Below are positions 17,904-26,635 of a DNA stretch of 64,000 nt, piece after piece. Both the position numbers and the translations under genes were made by a program. This DNA is from Alteromonas confluentis. GTDB taxonomy: Bacteria > Pseudomonadota > Gammaproteobacteria > Enterobacterales > Alteromonadaceae. The stretch covers positions 168,783 to 232,782 of the forward strand of contig NZ_MDHN01000040.1 of NCBI RefSeq assembly GCF_001757105.1, given 5' to 3'. The notes beneath the pieces were generated by a model. It was not told where the DNA came from. It saw nothing but the letters and a program-made list of their open reading frames with translations, and ran no database searches. Each line of letters opens with the position of its first letter. The stretch's first letter is position 1.

Positions 17904-19970
17904 TTACTCAAAGGAGGTAGTGTCATCCAAAAAATGGGAGAAGTTTTTCGGCAATTCTATTAATTTAGATAGCGGAACAGGTTTGCTGAACAAGAAGCCC
18001 TGCACATGATCACAACCATGTTCATTGAGATAGCGCCACTGGCTTGGTTGCTCAATGCCTTCTGCACAGACGGTAAGCGCAAGGCGCTTTGCTAAATCAA
18101 TGATCGAGCCGGTTACCATTCGCGACCGCTCTGAAGACTCCAATTCGCAGATAAATTGTCTATCAATCTTTAACGTATCAATGGTGATTTGCGTGAGATA
18201 GCTTAACGATGAATACCCGGTACCGAAGTCGTCTAAAGCAATGGCACAGCCCATGTTACTCAAGCGTTTAAAGAACTTGTCGGCAGTATCAAAGTTCTCC
18301 AGGTAAGAGGATTCGGTCACTTCAAATTCAAAATATTCAGGGTGCACCTTATAGCGCTCGAACAATTCATAAATATCGTTGAATAGGTCGGTATGACGTA
18401 AATCATGACCAGAAAGATTAATGGCAACTCTAAACTTATTGTCGACCAGCATCTGCAAATCAGGCAATTCCATACAGACCCGCTCTATCATCCATTGCGT
18501 AATGGATGAAATTCGTCCGCCCTGCTCTGCAATAGGAACAAATTCGCCAGGCATCACCATACCGTACTCTGGATGCTCCCAGCGGATTAACGCTTCAAGA
18601 CCTATGACCGCGCCATGTTTAGAGATTTTTGGCTGATAGTAAACACGAAACTCATCATGACGAATCGCACTGTCGATACTGTTTGCCAGAGACATTTTGC
18701 GTTTGTACGATTCCACCATATCAACAGTGAAGAGAGTATGGGTTCCCCGGCCTTTCGCTTTCGAGCGATACATGGCGAGATCAGCATTGCTCATCAGTTG
18801 ACTAAGCTCGTAGCCTGCATCCGTGGCTCTGGCAATACCGACACTCACCCCCACAGACAATGCTAGTCCCCGCAACATAAAGGGCTCTTCAAAAGCACTC
18901 ACTAATTTTGTCGCCAGATTATTCAGACTCACATCGGACACATCGCGGTCGGGAACGATGATAAATTCATCGCCACCGAGACGGGCCACTAAATCCCCTT
19001 CCCGCAATAAATTTTGCACCCTGTCGGCCACTTCAATGAGAATTAAATCACCGGTTTCATGACCCAGTGAGTCATTAATACTTTTAAAGCCGTCAAGGTC
19101 AAAAAAGATGAGTGCTAAATCTTCTCGTAGCCGTCTCACTCTCGCCAATTCTAACCTGAGGTTATCCACGACAAACTGGCGATTAGGAAGCGCTGTCAGG
19201 CTGTCGTAATTCGCAAGTCGCATCATGGTTTGCTGCTGCTCTACCAGTGTCGCGTTTTGCTCTTTATTGATGGTTAGTTCAACTTCAATCGTGTCTAGAA
19301 AGCTATTGATGTTTCCAACGAGACTACTGATTTCGCGACTTTTTCCAGGCAAGAAACGGGCAGTATAATCTTTGTTTCGCGATATTTTTCGCGTGAAGTC
19401 GATAAGATCGTTAAGTGGCTTCAAGAGCACTTGAATAATTAAAAAAGCGATGACAACGGCAATAATAATGACCGCAATGAGTTCAGGCAAAGTCTGAAAA
19501 GCCAGGACCTGCTGACTTTGCTTTTTAACGTCAGATAAATCACTGATAACGACCACGGTGCCTTCTACCGCGTAATCACTTCCAATTTCCGACACGCTAA
19601 GAATGAGATCGTCGTCAGCAAGGACACCATAGGGATGCTTTAAGGCCAGTTGTTTCATTTCCTCTGAACGACCGCCACCGGAAGAACCAAGCAAACGTTT
19701 TTGTTCGTCGAAAATGTATGCAGCAATGTTGGCCTGACTGTTTTCGAGCAGCGCCAACTCTCTATCGATGATGACGTTTTGCCGGCTAGTATCACTCTCA
19801 CTAGCTATTCGCATGGCGATATTGTCAGAAAGGTTCGATACTTTTTGCTTTTCCAGCATCTCTATCCGATCGTCCTGACTGCGCGCAGACAAATAGAACG
19901 TCGCCACAACAGAGACAGAGACTACCGCTGTTACCAACAGTGTAATAGGCAATTTTATCGACCGGAACAA
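17904..19970 (-). CDS. Membrane GGDEF-EAL protein (c-di-GMP turnover)
   Basis: A 688-residue protein with a membrane helix near 8-28, a periplasmic sensor (about 30-155), a second helix (about 163-185), HAMP, and cytoplasmic GGDEF (about 250-415) and EAL (about 430-675) domains. The GGDEF motif is intact (ARLGGDEFIIV, about 330), as is the EAL motif (IGLEALIRWEHPE, about 457) with later DDFGTGYSSL and EGIEQ. It could therefore both make and degrade c-di-GMP; which dominates cannot be read. The start appears to be TTG 19970 with AAGGA 8 nt upstream. It lies downstream of a TerB-like gene and a partner-switching pair. Confidence 0.92.
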   Translation of the reverse strand: MFRSIKLPITLLVTAVVSVSVVATFYLSARSQDDRIEMLEKQKVSNLSDNIAMRIASESDTSRQNVIIDRELALLENSQANIAAYIFDEQKRLLGSSGGGRSEEMKQLALKHPYGVLADDDLILSVSEIGSDYAVEGTVVVISDLSDVKKQSQQVLAFQTLPELIAVIIIAVVIAFLIIQVLLKPLNDLIDFTRKISRNKDYTARFLPGKSREISSLVGNINSFLDTIEVELTINKEQNATLVEQQQTMMRLANYDSLTALPNRQFVVDNLRLELARVRRLREDLALIFFDLDGFKSINDSLGHETGDLILIEVADRVQNLLREGDLVARLGGDEFIIVPDRDVSDVSLNNLATKLVSAFEEPFMLRGLALSVGVSVGIARATDAGYELSQLMSNADLAMYRSKAKGRGTHTLFTVDMVESYKRKMSLANSIDSAIRHDEFRVYYQPKISKHGAVIGLEALIRWEHPEYGMVMPGEFVPIAEQGGRISSITQWMIERVCMELPDLQMLVDNKFRVAINLSGHDLRHTDLFNDIYELFERYKVHPEYFEFEVTESSYLENFDTADKFFKRLSNMGCAIALDDFGTGYSSLSYLTQITIDTLKIDRQFICELESSERSRMVTGSIIDLAKRLALTVCAEGIEQPSQWRYLNEHGCDHVQGFLFSKPVPLSKLIELPKNFSHFLDDTTSFE

Positions 19971-20013
19971 GGCGTCTTTCCTTAACTATCCTGCACCCGC
20001 AAAAAGGCGCAGG

Positions 20014-20460
20014 CTACTCAGCATGATTTTCAGTTACCGAGAGCTTAGATTTTATGAACTGGCTGTGAGGTATATACAGTAAATCGGCGATCCGCCGTAT
20101 AATATGCTCCTCAATGGGCGCAATATTTTCATCAGCATAGGCCACTTTCCACAGGTCGGTAAGAATATCCTGCTTTTCATTATTATTATACTTTTGATTA
20201 ATAACTTGCGTGAATTGCACCAAATCCACCGCCTCTTCCGCCGATGATTGTCCCTCTTCCATTAATGTACTTAGTTCATCATCTGACAAGGAGAATTGCT
20301 CATTGAGCAGTGTTTTGTAAGCTTGTAACTCGCGAGGGTCGGCCTGCCTATCTGCACGAATAATCTCGCTTAGCAGTGCTGCGGTAGCCAATTTGACGGT
20401 GTGTTGTTGTGGTTTATCGTCTTGATTGTTGCGAAAAAGCTCAAGTACCGCTTTTAACAT
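20014..20460 (-). CDS. TerB-like domain protein
   Basis: A 148-residue cytoplasmic helical protein. It has the two TerB-type acidic repeats, EIIRADRQADPRELQAYKTLL (about 32-52) and KVAYADENIAPIEEHIIRRIADLL (about 104-127), which in this family bind metal ions. Stand-alone TerB proteins are common in marine gammaproteobacteria and are not by themselves tellurite-resistance genes; no other ter gene is present. It lies 43 bp upstream of the GGDEF-EAL gene on the same strand and may be cotranscribed. Confidence 0.82.
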   Translation of the reverse strand: MLKAVLELFRNNQDDKPQQHTVKLATAALLSEIIRADRQADPRELQAYKTLLNEQFSLSDDELSTLMEEGQSSAEEAVDLVQFTQVINQKYNNNEKQDILTDLWKVAYADENIAPIEEHIIRRIADLLYIPHSQFIKSKLSVTENHAE

Positions 20461-20567
20461 AGCTTTATGTCCGTTTTAGAAAAATTACCTTTATATACGC
20501 GTAAATGAACAAAATGTGTTTTCCACTGAGACAAGCGTCAAATTTCAGCCGATTAATTACGTGCCGT

Positions 20568-22217
20568 TTATTTCGCCATGGACAACCGCACACTCAACGT
20601 TGAACCATTATCACTGAATCTGACACTTTCGCAGAGCTCCCGTAAAAAACAGATCCCGCGGCCATAACAGGCCGTTAGGCAGTCTTCGTCGAGCGCACTG
20701 ACATCAAACCCGTCTCCTGAATCGGAGATGGTAATATCAAGGGCTGATTCTGAGGGTTTGAATAGAATTTTGAAGGCAATCTCACCTTCGGTCAGGTTTG
20801 CCAGAAGCGTGTCTCGGCGTTGGTAATATTGATGAAAACCGTCAGGTGTCGATTTCAAATCTGAACTGAGTTTCAATACGCCATGTTCCAACGCATTATT
20901 AAACATCTCTGATAGGATGGTATACAGATCAGAGCGCACAAGCGTCATGCCGGGCTGGGAATTAATCATCTCCATCAGAGAAGAAATAATATGCGGGTTA
21001 TTTAACTCTCTGCCTTGCAATGTCAGGTGTATTGAATATGGCAGCTCATTCGTTGCGAAATCCTCTTTAAGTACTTCTAATGACTGACAGCTAAATATAA
21101 CAATAGTGGTGTCATCGGCCTGAATGCTATCGGCACGATACTCAGCCGCACGTTCAAATAAGAACGCCGCAGTAATGGTTTCTGGACTGGAAAACCACGA
21201 CATTACTCCCTCTTCGTCGGCCATTTTTCCGTGTTCATCCATGACTTCCATCAAACCATCGGTATACACCAGTAATTGGTCTCCTGGCTCTCCTTCAATA
21301 ATTTCGCACTCTGCATCAAATTCGTCTGACTCCAAAATGCCTAATGCCATATGTCTCGATACCACTTTATACATCGATAGATTGGTCGATGATTTAAGTA
21401 ACAGAGACGGCAGTCCGCCATTCCATATATTAAATCGGCACCCGCTTGCATCGACCTCGATGACCGCGGCAGCACAAAACATGTCAGGCGGTAAGAGTGA
21501 CCCAAGAGTCGTATTCAGTTGCGCAGCAATTTCACCAGCAGAGTAGCCTTTTCGCGCCAGGAACCGAAACGTACGACTTACCGGTAGCACACCAATGGCA
21601 GAAGCCAAACCATGGCCGGTAAAATCTCCTACCAGAAAATACAATCCCCCCGCTGGGCTGGATTCACAAAGGAAAACGTCACCATTGAACACCGCCGCGG
21701 GTGAAAGACTGAAATCAAAGAAGTCAGTCACCAGCTCTTTGTTCACAATGGCGTTATTGAATATGTGTTCGACGATGGCGTGCTCACGATCGACACTTTG
21801 TTGGAAGTAGCGCAATGACTGGTTTTGTTGTTCAATTTTGCTGGTTAGTTGACGTATGCGGTCATGGGCGCGAATTTTTGCCGCAAGAATAAGCTTATCG
21901 AAAGGCTTGGCTACGAAGTCATCGCCCCCAACCTCTAGACATCGCGCCAGACTTTCTTTGTCATCAAGAGAAGTAATGAAAATTACAGGAAGGTAGTTAT
22001 CCCCTGCCATTTCTTTAAGTACAGGCGCCACTGCAAAGCCATCCATGCCCGGCATCATGACATCGAGTAACACCAGATCAGGCTGCACTTCCTGGGCTAA
22101 TTGAATGCCCTCCTGTCCGTTTTTTGCTTCGTAACAATCGGTATACCCCTCTTCTTCGAGCATATGCAAAAGAAGAAAGCGATTCAGCGACTCGTCATCA
22201 ATAATCAGAATTTTCAA
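20568..22217 (-). CDS. Response regulator with PP2C phosphatase and anti-sigma-type kinase domains (CrsR/HsbR-like)
   Basis: A 549-residue protein with three domains. The receiver (1-120) has IIDDE, phosphoacceptor Asp about 52 in DLVLLDVMMPG, and Lys in FVAKPFD. The SpoIIE-type PP2C phosphatase (about 165-375) shows DFTGHGLASAIG and YTDGLMEV. The C-terminal GHKL ATPase (about 405-549) shows EMFNNALEHGVL and DSGDGFD. This is the architecture of Shewanella CrsR and Pseudomonas HsbR, which phosphorylate or dephosphorylate a STAS partner to free or trap a sigma or anti-sigma factor. The STAS gene lies 43 bp upstream. Family confident; downstream target unknown. Confidence 0.9.
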   Translation of the reverse strand: MKILIIDDESLNRFLLLHMLEEEGYTDCYEAKNGQEGIQLAQEVQPDLVLLDVMMPGMDGFAVAPVLKEMAGDNYLPVIFITSLDDKESLARCLEVGGDDFVAKPFDKLILAAKIRAHDRIRQLTSKIEQQNQSLRYFQQSVDREHAIVEHIFNNAIVNKELVTDFFDFSLSPAAVFNGDVFLCESSPAGGLYFLVGDFTGHGLASAIGVLPVSRTFRFLARKGYSAGEIAAQLNTTLGSLLPPDMFCAAAVIEVDASGCRFNIWNGGLPSLLLKSSTNLSMYKVVSRHMALGILESDEFDAECEIIEGEPGDQLLVYTDGLMEVMDEHGKMADEEGVMSWFSSPETITAAFLFERAAEYRADSIQADDTTIVIFSCQSLEVLKEDFATNELPYSIHLTLQGRELNNPHIISSLMEMINSQPGMTLVRSDLYTILSEMFNNALEHGVLKLSSDLKSTPDGFHQYYQRRDTLLANLTEGEIAFKILFKPSESALDITISDSGDGFDVSALDEDCLTACYGRGICFLRELCESVRFSDNGSTLSVRLSMAK

Positions 22218-22260
22218 ACGCCATCCCCATCAATCATGGCAGGAAGGTAACCACTAACCA

Positions 22261-22566
22261 TTAACTTATGTCGAATTTTTTATCAAAACGAGAAATTGTT
22301 AATATGCGCGCCACTTGCGGGCGACAGTGCGTTATTTTATAAGCGAGGGATCTTTCACTTAGCGATTTCTGCATGTTTAACAGCATGCCTAACGCCGAGC
22401 TATCCATATATTCGGTTTGCCCCAAATCAACCTCTACGGTTGTAACGTCTTCAGGTAAAGACTGATAGGCATCTCTGAACTCCTGTACTTTGCCAAAATC
22501 GAATTTATCATCCAACTTGATCACCCAAGTTGCATTATCATCATACAAATTTGCTGTAATCGTCAT
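22261..22566 (-). CDS. STAS-domain anti-anti-sigma factor (CrsA/HsbA-like)
   Basis: A 101-residue single STAS domain. The phosphorylatable Ser is in EYMDSSALGMLLNM (about 55-60), matching the DSSGLG motif of SpoIIAA-type antagonists. It is encoded directly upstream of the REC-PP2C-ATPase protein, its expected regulator. I chose ATG 22566 because AAGGAAG is 5-9 nt upstream; the frame extends 14 codons further without support. By analogy with CrsA and HsbA it would bind an anti-sigma or sigma factor when unphosphorylated; the partner is not in the window. Confidence 0.88.
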   Translation of the reverse strand: MTITANLYDDNATWVIKLDDKFDFGKVQEFRDAYQSLPEDVTTVEVDLGQTEYMDSSALGMLLNMQKSLSERSLAYKITHCRPQVARILTISRFDKKFDIS

Positions 22567-22786
22567 CCATTCTTCCTTTAAAGTAACCTTGATTAAGCGT
22601 AGTCCCATATTATTACTTTATGAAAGTAAAAATGGCGATAAAGTATAATTCTATTGGGTTTTACTCGGTATTTTCCTTATCATAACAACCATGTGAGCGA
22701 TTCGCGCTCGACGGATGCACGATAAAACGTTTGAGTAGCAAAACGTTACCTAAGCGGGATATACGATAGTAAACAGAGATATACAT

Positions 22787-23110
22787 ATGCACGACTCAAA
22801 ATTGGTTTACAGTACAGACGGTGGCAAAATTCAGGAAAAGAGACCTGAAATGAGCCGCTCTGTTTGCAAAGACGGTATTGTTAGAATTCACCGTGAAACG
22901 AAGGGGCGCAAAGGAAAAGGCGTTTCTATCATTCAGGGGCTGGACTTAGATGAGAAAAGCCTGAAGAGCCTGTGTACAGAATTAAAAAAGAAGTGTGGTT
23001 GTGGCGGCGCAGTCAAAGACGGTGCCATTGAAGTGCAAACCGACGACCGGGAAAAATTACGCAGTTTGCTTGAGCAGAAGCAATTTACTGTAAAACTGGC
23101 CGGTGGATAG
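22787..23110 (+). CDS. yciH: SUI1-family protein YciH
   Basis: A 107-residue eIF1/SUI1 homologue. The conserved core is visible: RIHRETKGRKGKGVSIIQGL (about 36-55), LKKKCGCGGAVKDGAIEVQTDDREKLRSLL (about 69-98). E. coli YciH influences fidelity of initiation factor selection and is reported to inhibit translation initiation under stress. It is divergent from the STAS gene across 220 bp and 61 bp upstream of the double-receiver gene. Start ATG 22787 follows AGAGATATACAT, a weak ribosome site. Confidence 0.93.
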   Translation: MHDSKLVYSTDGGKIQEKRPEMSRSVCKDGIVRIHRETKGRKGKGVSIIQGLDLDEKSLKSLCTELKKKCGCGGAVKDGAIEVQTDDREKLRSLLEQKQFTVKLAGG

Positions 23111-23171
23111 AGCAAATCCCAACTACAATTAGATTTACACGTGTTTAGACGTTTAGCTGAGTATTAGAAGA

Positions 23172-23972
23172 ATGGAAAAACTATCAATCTCTGACCTGCA
23201 CATAGTGTTGGTTGAGCCTTCAGACACACAAAGAAAAATCATTACCAGCCTGCTGATGCAGGAGAATGTTCGCGAGATTGACGCGGTAAGTTCCATAGAA
23301 GAAGCGCGTAAAGCCATTGAAAGCCACAGTGCTGATCTCGTGGTGAGTGCCATGTATTTTGAAGATGGTACGGCAATTGAGTTACTTAAATTTATCAAGG
23401 ACAGTACCGAGTACGCGTCTATTCCTTTCATGTTGGTTTCCAGTGAAAATCGTACTGTAAAATTAGAAGAGTTTAAGCAAGCCGGTGTTGCGGCGATTTT
23501 GCCGAAGCCCTTTGAGCCATTACACCTGTCGCGAGCGCTGAATGCCAGCCTCGACCTGATCAACCACGATGAGCTAGATCTTGACCTGTTTGATGTACAA
23601 GAAGTGCGGGTACTGCTGGTTGACGATAGCCGTCTGGCCCGTAATCATATTCGTCGTGTACTGCAAGGTATGGGACTGAAGAAAATTACTGAAGCAGAAA
23701 ATGGCGCGATGGCGCTAACGCATATTAAAGATGCTGAGTTTGATTTAGTGGTGACAGACTACAATATGCCTGAAATGGACGGTCGTGAGTTATCAGAGTT
23801 TATTCGTTACAATCCGGAAACAGCTCATATTCCAATCATCATGGTTACCTCAGAATCACAAGACAGCGTGCACATGGCGAACATTCAGCAAACTGGGGTT
23901 AACGCTTTGTGCGATAAGCCTTTCGAGCCAACGGAAGTGCGCGCAATGCTAGCGGCACTGCTCGGTGAATAA
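23172..23972 (+). CDS. Double receiver-domain (REC-REC) response regulator
   Basis: A 266-residue protein made of two CheY-like domains without an output domain. The second (about 145-266) is canonical: VLLVDDSR, phosphoacceptor Asp in DLVVTDYNMPEMDG and Lys in ALCDKPFEP. The first (about 8-125) is degenerate: the acidic pair is replaced (VLVEPSD) and the phosphoacceptor position reads DLVVSAMYFEDG, with Ala where Asp should be, though the Lys of LPKPFEP remains. The first domain is thus probably a docking or dimerisation pseudo-receiver. It probably acts through protein contacts; chemotaxis or motility signalling is possible but unproven. Confidence 0.88.
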   Translation: MEKLSISDLHIVLVEPSDTQRKIITSLLMQENVREIDAVSSIEEARKAIESHSADLVVSAMYFEDGTAIELLKFIKDSTEYASIPFMLVSSENRTVKLEEFKQAGVAAILPKPFEPLHLSRALNASLDLINHDELDLDLFDVQEVRVLLVDDSRLARNHIRRVLQGMGLKKITEAENGAMALTHIKDAEFDLVVTDYNMPEMDGRELSEFIRYNPETAHIPIIMVTSESQDSVHMANIQQTGVNALCDKPFEPTEVRAMLAALLGE

Positions 23973-24069
23973 CCTAAAAGCCTACACTAAAAGTCCAGCG
24001 GCATAGCACAGTGTATACGAAAGGAGAAGCTCTTCCCCACTGGTGATATGCTGTAGGCGTATAAAACTA

Positions 24070-24098
24070 TTGACACTTAGGCAACATCGCCTTAAAGT
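24070..24098 (+). promoter_or_regulatory. Probable pheL-pheA promoter
   Basis: A consensus TTGACA and TAAAGT are 17 bp apart. Initiation about 7 bp downstream would fall at the pheL ATG, making the leader nearly leaderless. An alternative start from the TATAAA at 24060-24065 would give a 5' UTR of about 30 nt, but its -35 is weak. Confidence 0.5.
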
Positions 24099-24104
24099 CG
24101 AGCT

Positions 24105-24164
24105 ATGAAAACGAATATCAAACACACTAACGCATTCTTTTTTGGTTTTATCACCTTCAAATGA
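24105..24164 (+). CDS. pheL: phe operon leader peptide PheL
   Basis: A 19-residue reading frame, MKTNIKHTNAFFFGFITFK, followed by TGA. Five of the 19 residues are Phe, clustered as FFFGF, the hallmark of a phenylalanine attenuator leader such as E. coli [15 protein letters not shown]. It ends directly before the antiterminator strand and 71 bp upstream of pheA. Ribosome stalling at the Phe codons when charged tRNA-Phe is scarce would favour antitermination. No strong ribosome site is visible, consistent with a possible leaderless start. Confidence 0.9.
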   Translation: MKTNIKHTNAFFFGFITFK

Positions 24165-24212
24165 GGGAGGATGCGCCGTGTGTATGAACCTCCCGCCGGG
24201 AGGTTTTTTTTT
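24165..24212 (+). promoter_or_regulatory. Phenylalanine attenuator of pheA
   Basis: Strand 2 (GGGAGG, 24165-24170) begins right after the pheL stop. It can pair with strand 3 (CCTCCC, 24189-24194). Strand 3 also forms the terminator with strand 4 (GGGAGG, 24198-24203): an 8-bp perfect stem AACCTCCC/GGGAGGTT with loop GCC and nine T residues (24204-24212). Strands 2 and 4 are identical over six bases, so they compete for strand 3. A weak strand-1 partner (CCTTC, 24154-24158) lies in the last pheL codons. This is a textbook ribosome-mediated attenuator read directly from sequence. Confidence 0.9.
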
Positions 24213-24235
24213 GCCAAGAAAACGGGTTTTAAAAA

Positions 24236-25420
24236 ATGTCAGATACGGCTTTGGACGCAGTAAGAAAACGCATTACAGAATTAGACAGTCAATTGCTGAC
24301 TATGTTGGCTGAACGCCGGCAGCTTACCAATGAAGTAGCAGAAACAAAAATTCGCCACGATATCCCCGTGCGCGATGTGAAGCGAGAAGAACAACTGCTT
24401 TTTCGCCTAATTAAAGAAGGCAAGAATGTGGGTCTTGATCCCCATTATGTTACTCAGGTTTTCCACGTCATTATTGAAGATAGCGTACTGAATCAGCAAG
24501 CGATGCTGGCAGAACACGCCAACCCGGGCAGCACCCTACCGCTTAATCGTGTGGCGTTTTTGGGCGATAAAGGCTCGTACAGCTACCTGGCCACGCAGAA
24601 GTACTTTTCCCGTCGTCCCGGTGAACTGGTTGAAATGGGGTGTCAGAGCTTTGCCGAGATTGTTCAGAAAGTTGAAAAGAGCGAAGCTGACTATGCGGTT
24701 CTGCCGATTGAGAATACCACTTCCGGCAGTATCAACGAAGTGTACGACCAATTACAACACACTCAACTCAGCATTATTGGTGAACTGACTCACCCCATTC
24801 GTCACAGCCTTTTGGTGTCTCAAGACACCGCCATCGCGAATATTAAAACGCTCTATGCTCATCCGCAGGTGTTTGCACAATGTAGTCACTTCCTCGCCGA
24901 ATTGGGCAACGTCGAAGTGAAAACCATGGAAAGTACAGCGCACGCAATGATGGCAGTCAGTGAACTTCAACGCGATGATGTCGCCGCCATTGGTAGCGAA
25001 GCGGGTGGTAGCCTGTATGGTTTAATGGCGATAAAATCGAACCTGGCTAACCAGAAAGAAAACCACAGCCGCTTCTTTGTTGTTTCTCGCGATCCCGTGA
25101 ATGTGCCGTTGCAAGTGCCAGCCAAAACCACGGTAATTATGTCTACAGTGCAAAAACCAGGTGCACTGGTGGAAGCCCTCACGGTATTGAAAGACAACAA
25201 CTTAAATATGACAAAACTGGAGTCACGCCCGATCACTGGAAACCCGTGGGAAGAAATGTTCTACATTGATTTTGAGGGTAATCTTGAAGATGGTCCTGTC
25301 CAAACTGCAGTGGAAAGTTTGAAAAAGCTCACTCGCTATCTGAAGGTCTTGGGTTGTTACCCGAGTGAAGAAGTGAGTCCAACAAAAGTGGCGGCAGCAA
25401 AAGCGCTGACACAGGATTAA
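24236..25420 (+). CDS. pheA: Bifunctional chorismate mutase/prephenate dehydratase PheA
   Basis: PheA converts chorismate to prephenate and then phenylpyruvate for Phe synthesis. It has an AroQ chorismate mutase domain (1-90, with LLAERRQLTNEVAETKI and RDVKREEQLL), a prephenate dehydratase domain (about 105-285, FLGDKGSYSYLA, PIENTTSGSINEVYD) and an ACT domain (about 295-380) with the Phe-binding motifs GALV and ESRP. It should be feedback-inhibited by Phe and is controlled by the upstream attenuator. The 394 residues are close to E. coli PheA (386). It converges on tyrA. Confidence 0.97.
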   Translation: MSDTALDAVRKRITELDSQLLTMLAERRQLTNEVAETKIRHDIPVRDVKREEQLLFRLIKEGKNVGLDPHYVTQVFHVIIEDSVLNQQAMLAEHANPGSTLPLNRVAFLGDKGSYSYLATQKYFSRRPGELVEMGCQSFAEIVQKVEKSEADYAVLPIENTTSGSINEVYDQLQHTQLSIIGELTHPIRHSLLVSQDTAIANIKTLYAHPQVFAQCSHFLAELGNVEVKTMESTAHAMMAVSELQRDDVAAIGSEAGGSLYGLMAIKSNLANQKENHSRFFVVSRDPVNVPLQVPAKTTVIMSTVQKPGALVEALTVLKDNNLNMTKLESRPITGNPWEEMFYIDFEGNLEDGPVQTAVESLKKLTRYLKVLGCYPSEEVSPTKVAAAKALTQD

Positions 25421-25440
25421 ACGAGTTCATCAGATATAAA

Positions 25441-25464
25441 AAAAGCACCAATCGGTGCTTTTTT
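25441..25464. terminator. Bidirectional terminator between pheA and tyrA
   Basis: Stem GCACC/GGTGC extended by A and T runs on both sides (AAAAAGCACC/GGTGCTTTTT), loop AATC. It serves convergent pheA and tyrA; the tyrA stop codon falls at its edge. Confidence 0.88.
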
Positions 25465-26609
25465 TATGACTTTCTTAACATCTCGTCGTCATCAGCTTTA
25501 AGCAACAATTGCTTACTGTCGACAAGGCACTTACGGGCGTAGTCGCCAAACCATTCACCAATACGATTAAACTCGTTGATGAATTCTTGCTTATCGCCGT
25601 TGTCCAATAACGTCAGTGCTTTGCCAAAACGCTCGTGGAAACGTCGCAATAACGCAAAGTTATCTGGATTGTTATAGATAATGTCAGCATACAACTGCGG
25701 TGACTGCGCGAAAAGACGCCCCACCATGGCAAGTTCAAGACGGTAAATGGGAGAGCTAAATACGGTCAAAGTCTCTAAATCCGGACCTTCACCTTGCAAA
25801 TGCGCACCATAAACAAAGGTGTTGAAATGACGCATCACCTGAATGAACGCCATTGCCTGATCGTGTTCCTGTGCGGTGCTTCGATGAATGGTTGCACCCC
25901 AGGTTTTCATTTGTTCAACTAACCATTGGTATTTGCCTTCACCACGGCCGTCACAAACCACCACCACTTGTTTAATCATGCCGGGGGCATCGGGGCCAAA
26001 CATAGGGTGTAAACCAACCACAGGCCCGTTATGGGTAGCCAACATGGCGTTAAGCGGCTTTTCTTTAACACTGGTGATATCGGCTAGCACACAATGCGCA
26101 GGTAGATTATTCAGCCGGGCAATAACCCCTTCTGTGATGGTGATGGGCACTGCAACTAAGACCAAATCGGCACGAGCAAATGCCACTTTAGCAAGTTCAG
26201 AATCCCAGTCGTCTTTTTCAACAACCGCTACCTGATAGCCTGATTTCTCAAACAGACTGACAAAGACTTTCCCCAACGCACCAGCGCCCCCTACTACAAC
26301 AACCTGTTCTATCGCAGGATTAATACAGCGATAGCGATTGTTCTGGGTGTGATAAGACTCGCGCATAATTCGACGCAGTAAATCTTCAGTGAGATCCGGG
26401 GAAACACCCGCTTGTTCCGCTTCTGCGCGTCGTGAAGCAATAAGCTCCTTTTCACGCTCGGGAACGTACACTGGCATTCCGGTTTCAGCCTTTATCTGAC
26501 CAACTCGTGTCGTCAATTCAGCCCGGCGGGCGAGTAATGAAACGAGCTCGGAATCGAGCTCGTCAATGCCTGACCGCAGCGCGGCCAGTTGTTTGGAAAG
26601 ATCCGTCAT
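25464..26609 (-). CDS. tyrA: Bifunctional chorismate mutase/prephenate dehydrogenase TyrA
   Basis: TyrA makes 4-hydroxyphenylpyruvate from chorismate for Tyr synthesis. It has an N-terminal chorismate mutase (1-90, [38 protein letters not shown]) and an NAD-dependent dehydrogenase (about 100-370), with Rossmann motif [14 protein letters not shown] and [10 protein letters not shown] chose ATG 26609 by alignment to the E. coli start; the frame continues to a TTG four codons upstream. The product is 381 residues. It lies 26 bp after aroF, forming the aroF-tyrA operon behind a TyrR box. Confidence 0.96.
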   Translation of the reverse strand: MTDLSKQLAALRSGIDELDSELVSLLARRAELTTRVGQIKAETGMPVYVPEREKELIASRRAEAEQAGVSPDLTEDLLRRIMRESYHTQNNRYRCINPAIEQVVVVGGAGALGKVFVSLFEKSGYQVAVVEKDDWDSELAKVAFARADLVLVAVPITITEGVIARLNNLPAHCVLADITSVKEKPLNAMLATHNGPVVGLHPMFGPDAPGMIKQVVVVCDGRGEGKYQWLVEQMKTWGATIHRSTAQEHDQAMAFIQVMRHFNTFVYGAHLQGEGPDLETLTVFSSPIYRLELAMVGRLFAQSPQLYADIIYNNPDNFALLRRFHERFGKALTLLDNGDKQEFINEFNRIGEWFGDYARKCLVDSKQLLLKADDDEMLRKS

Positions 26610-26635
26610 ATTGCGACTCAAAAAGCGCTGTAACC

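Noticed and set aside
20014..20460. Tellurite resistance determinant
   Set aside because: Only an isolated TerB-like domain is present, without terA, terC, terD or terZ; the same holds for 43515-43922.
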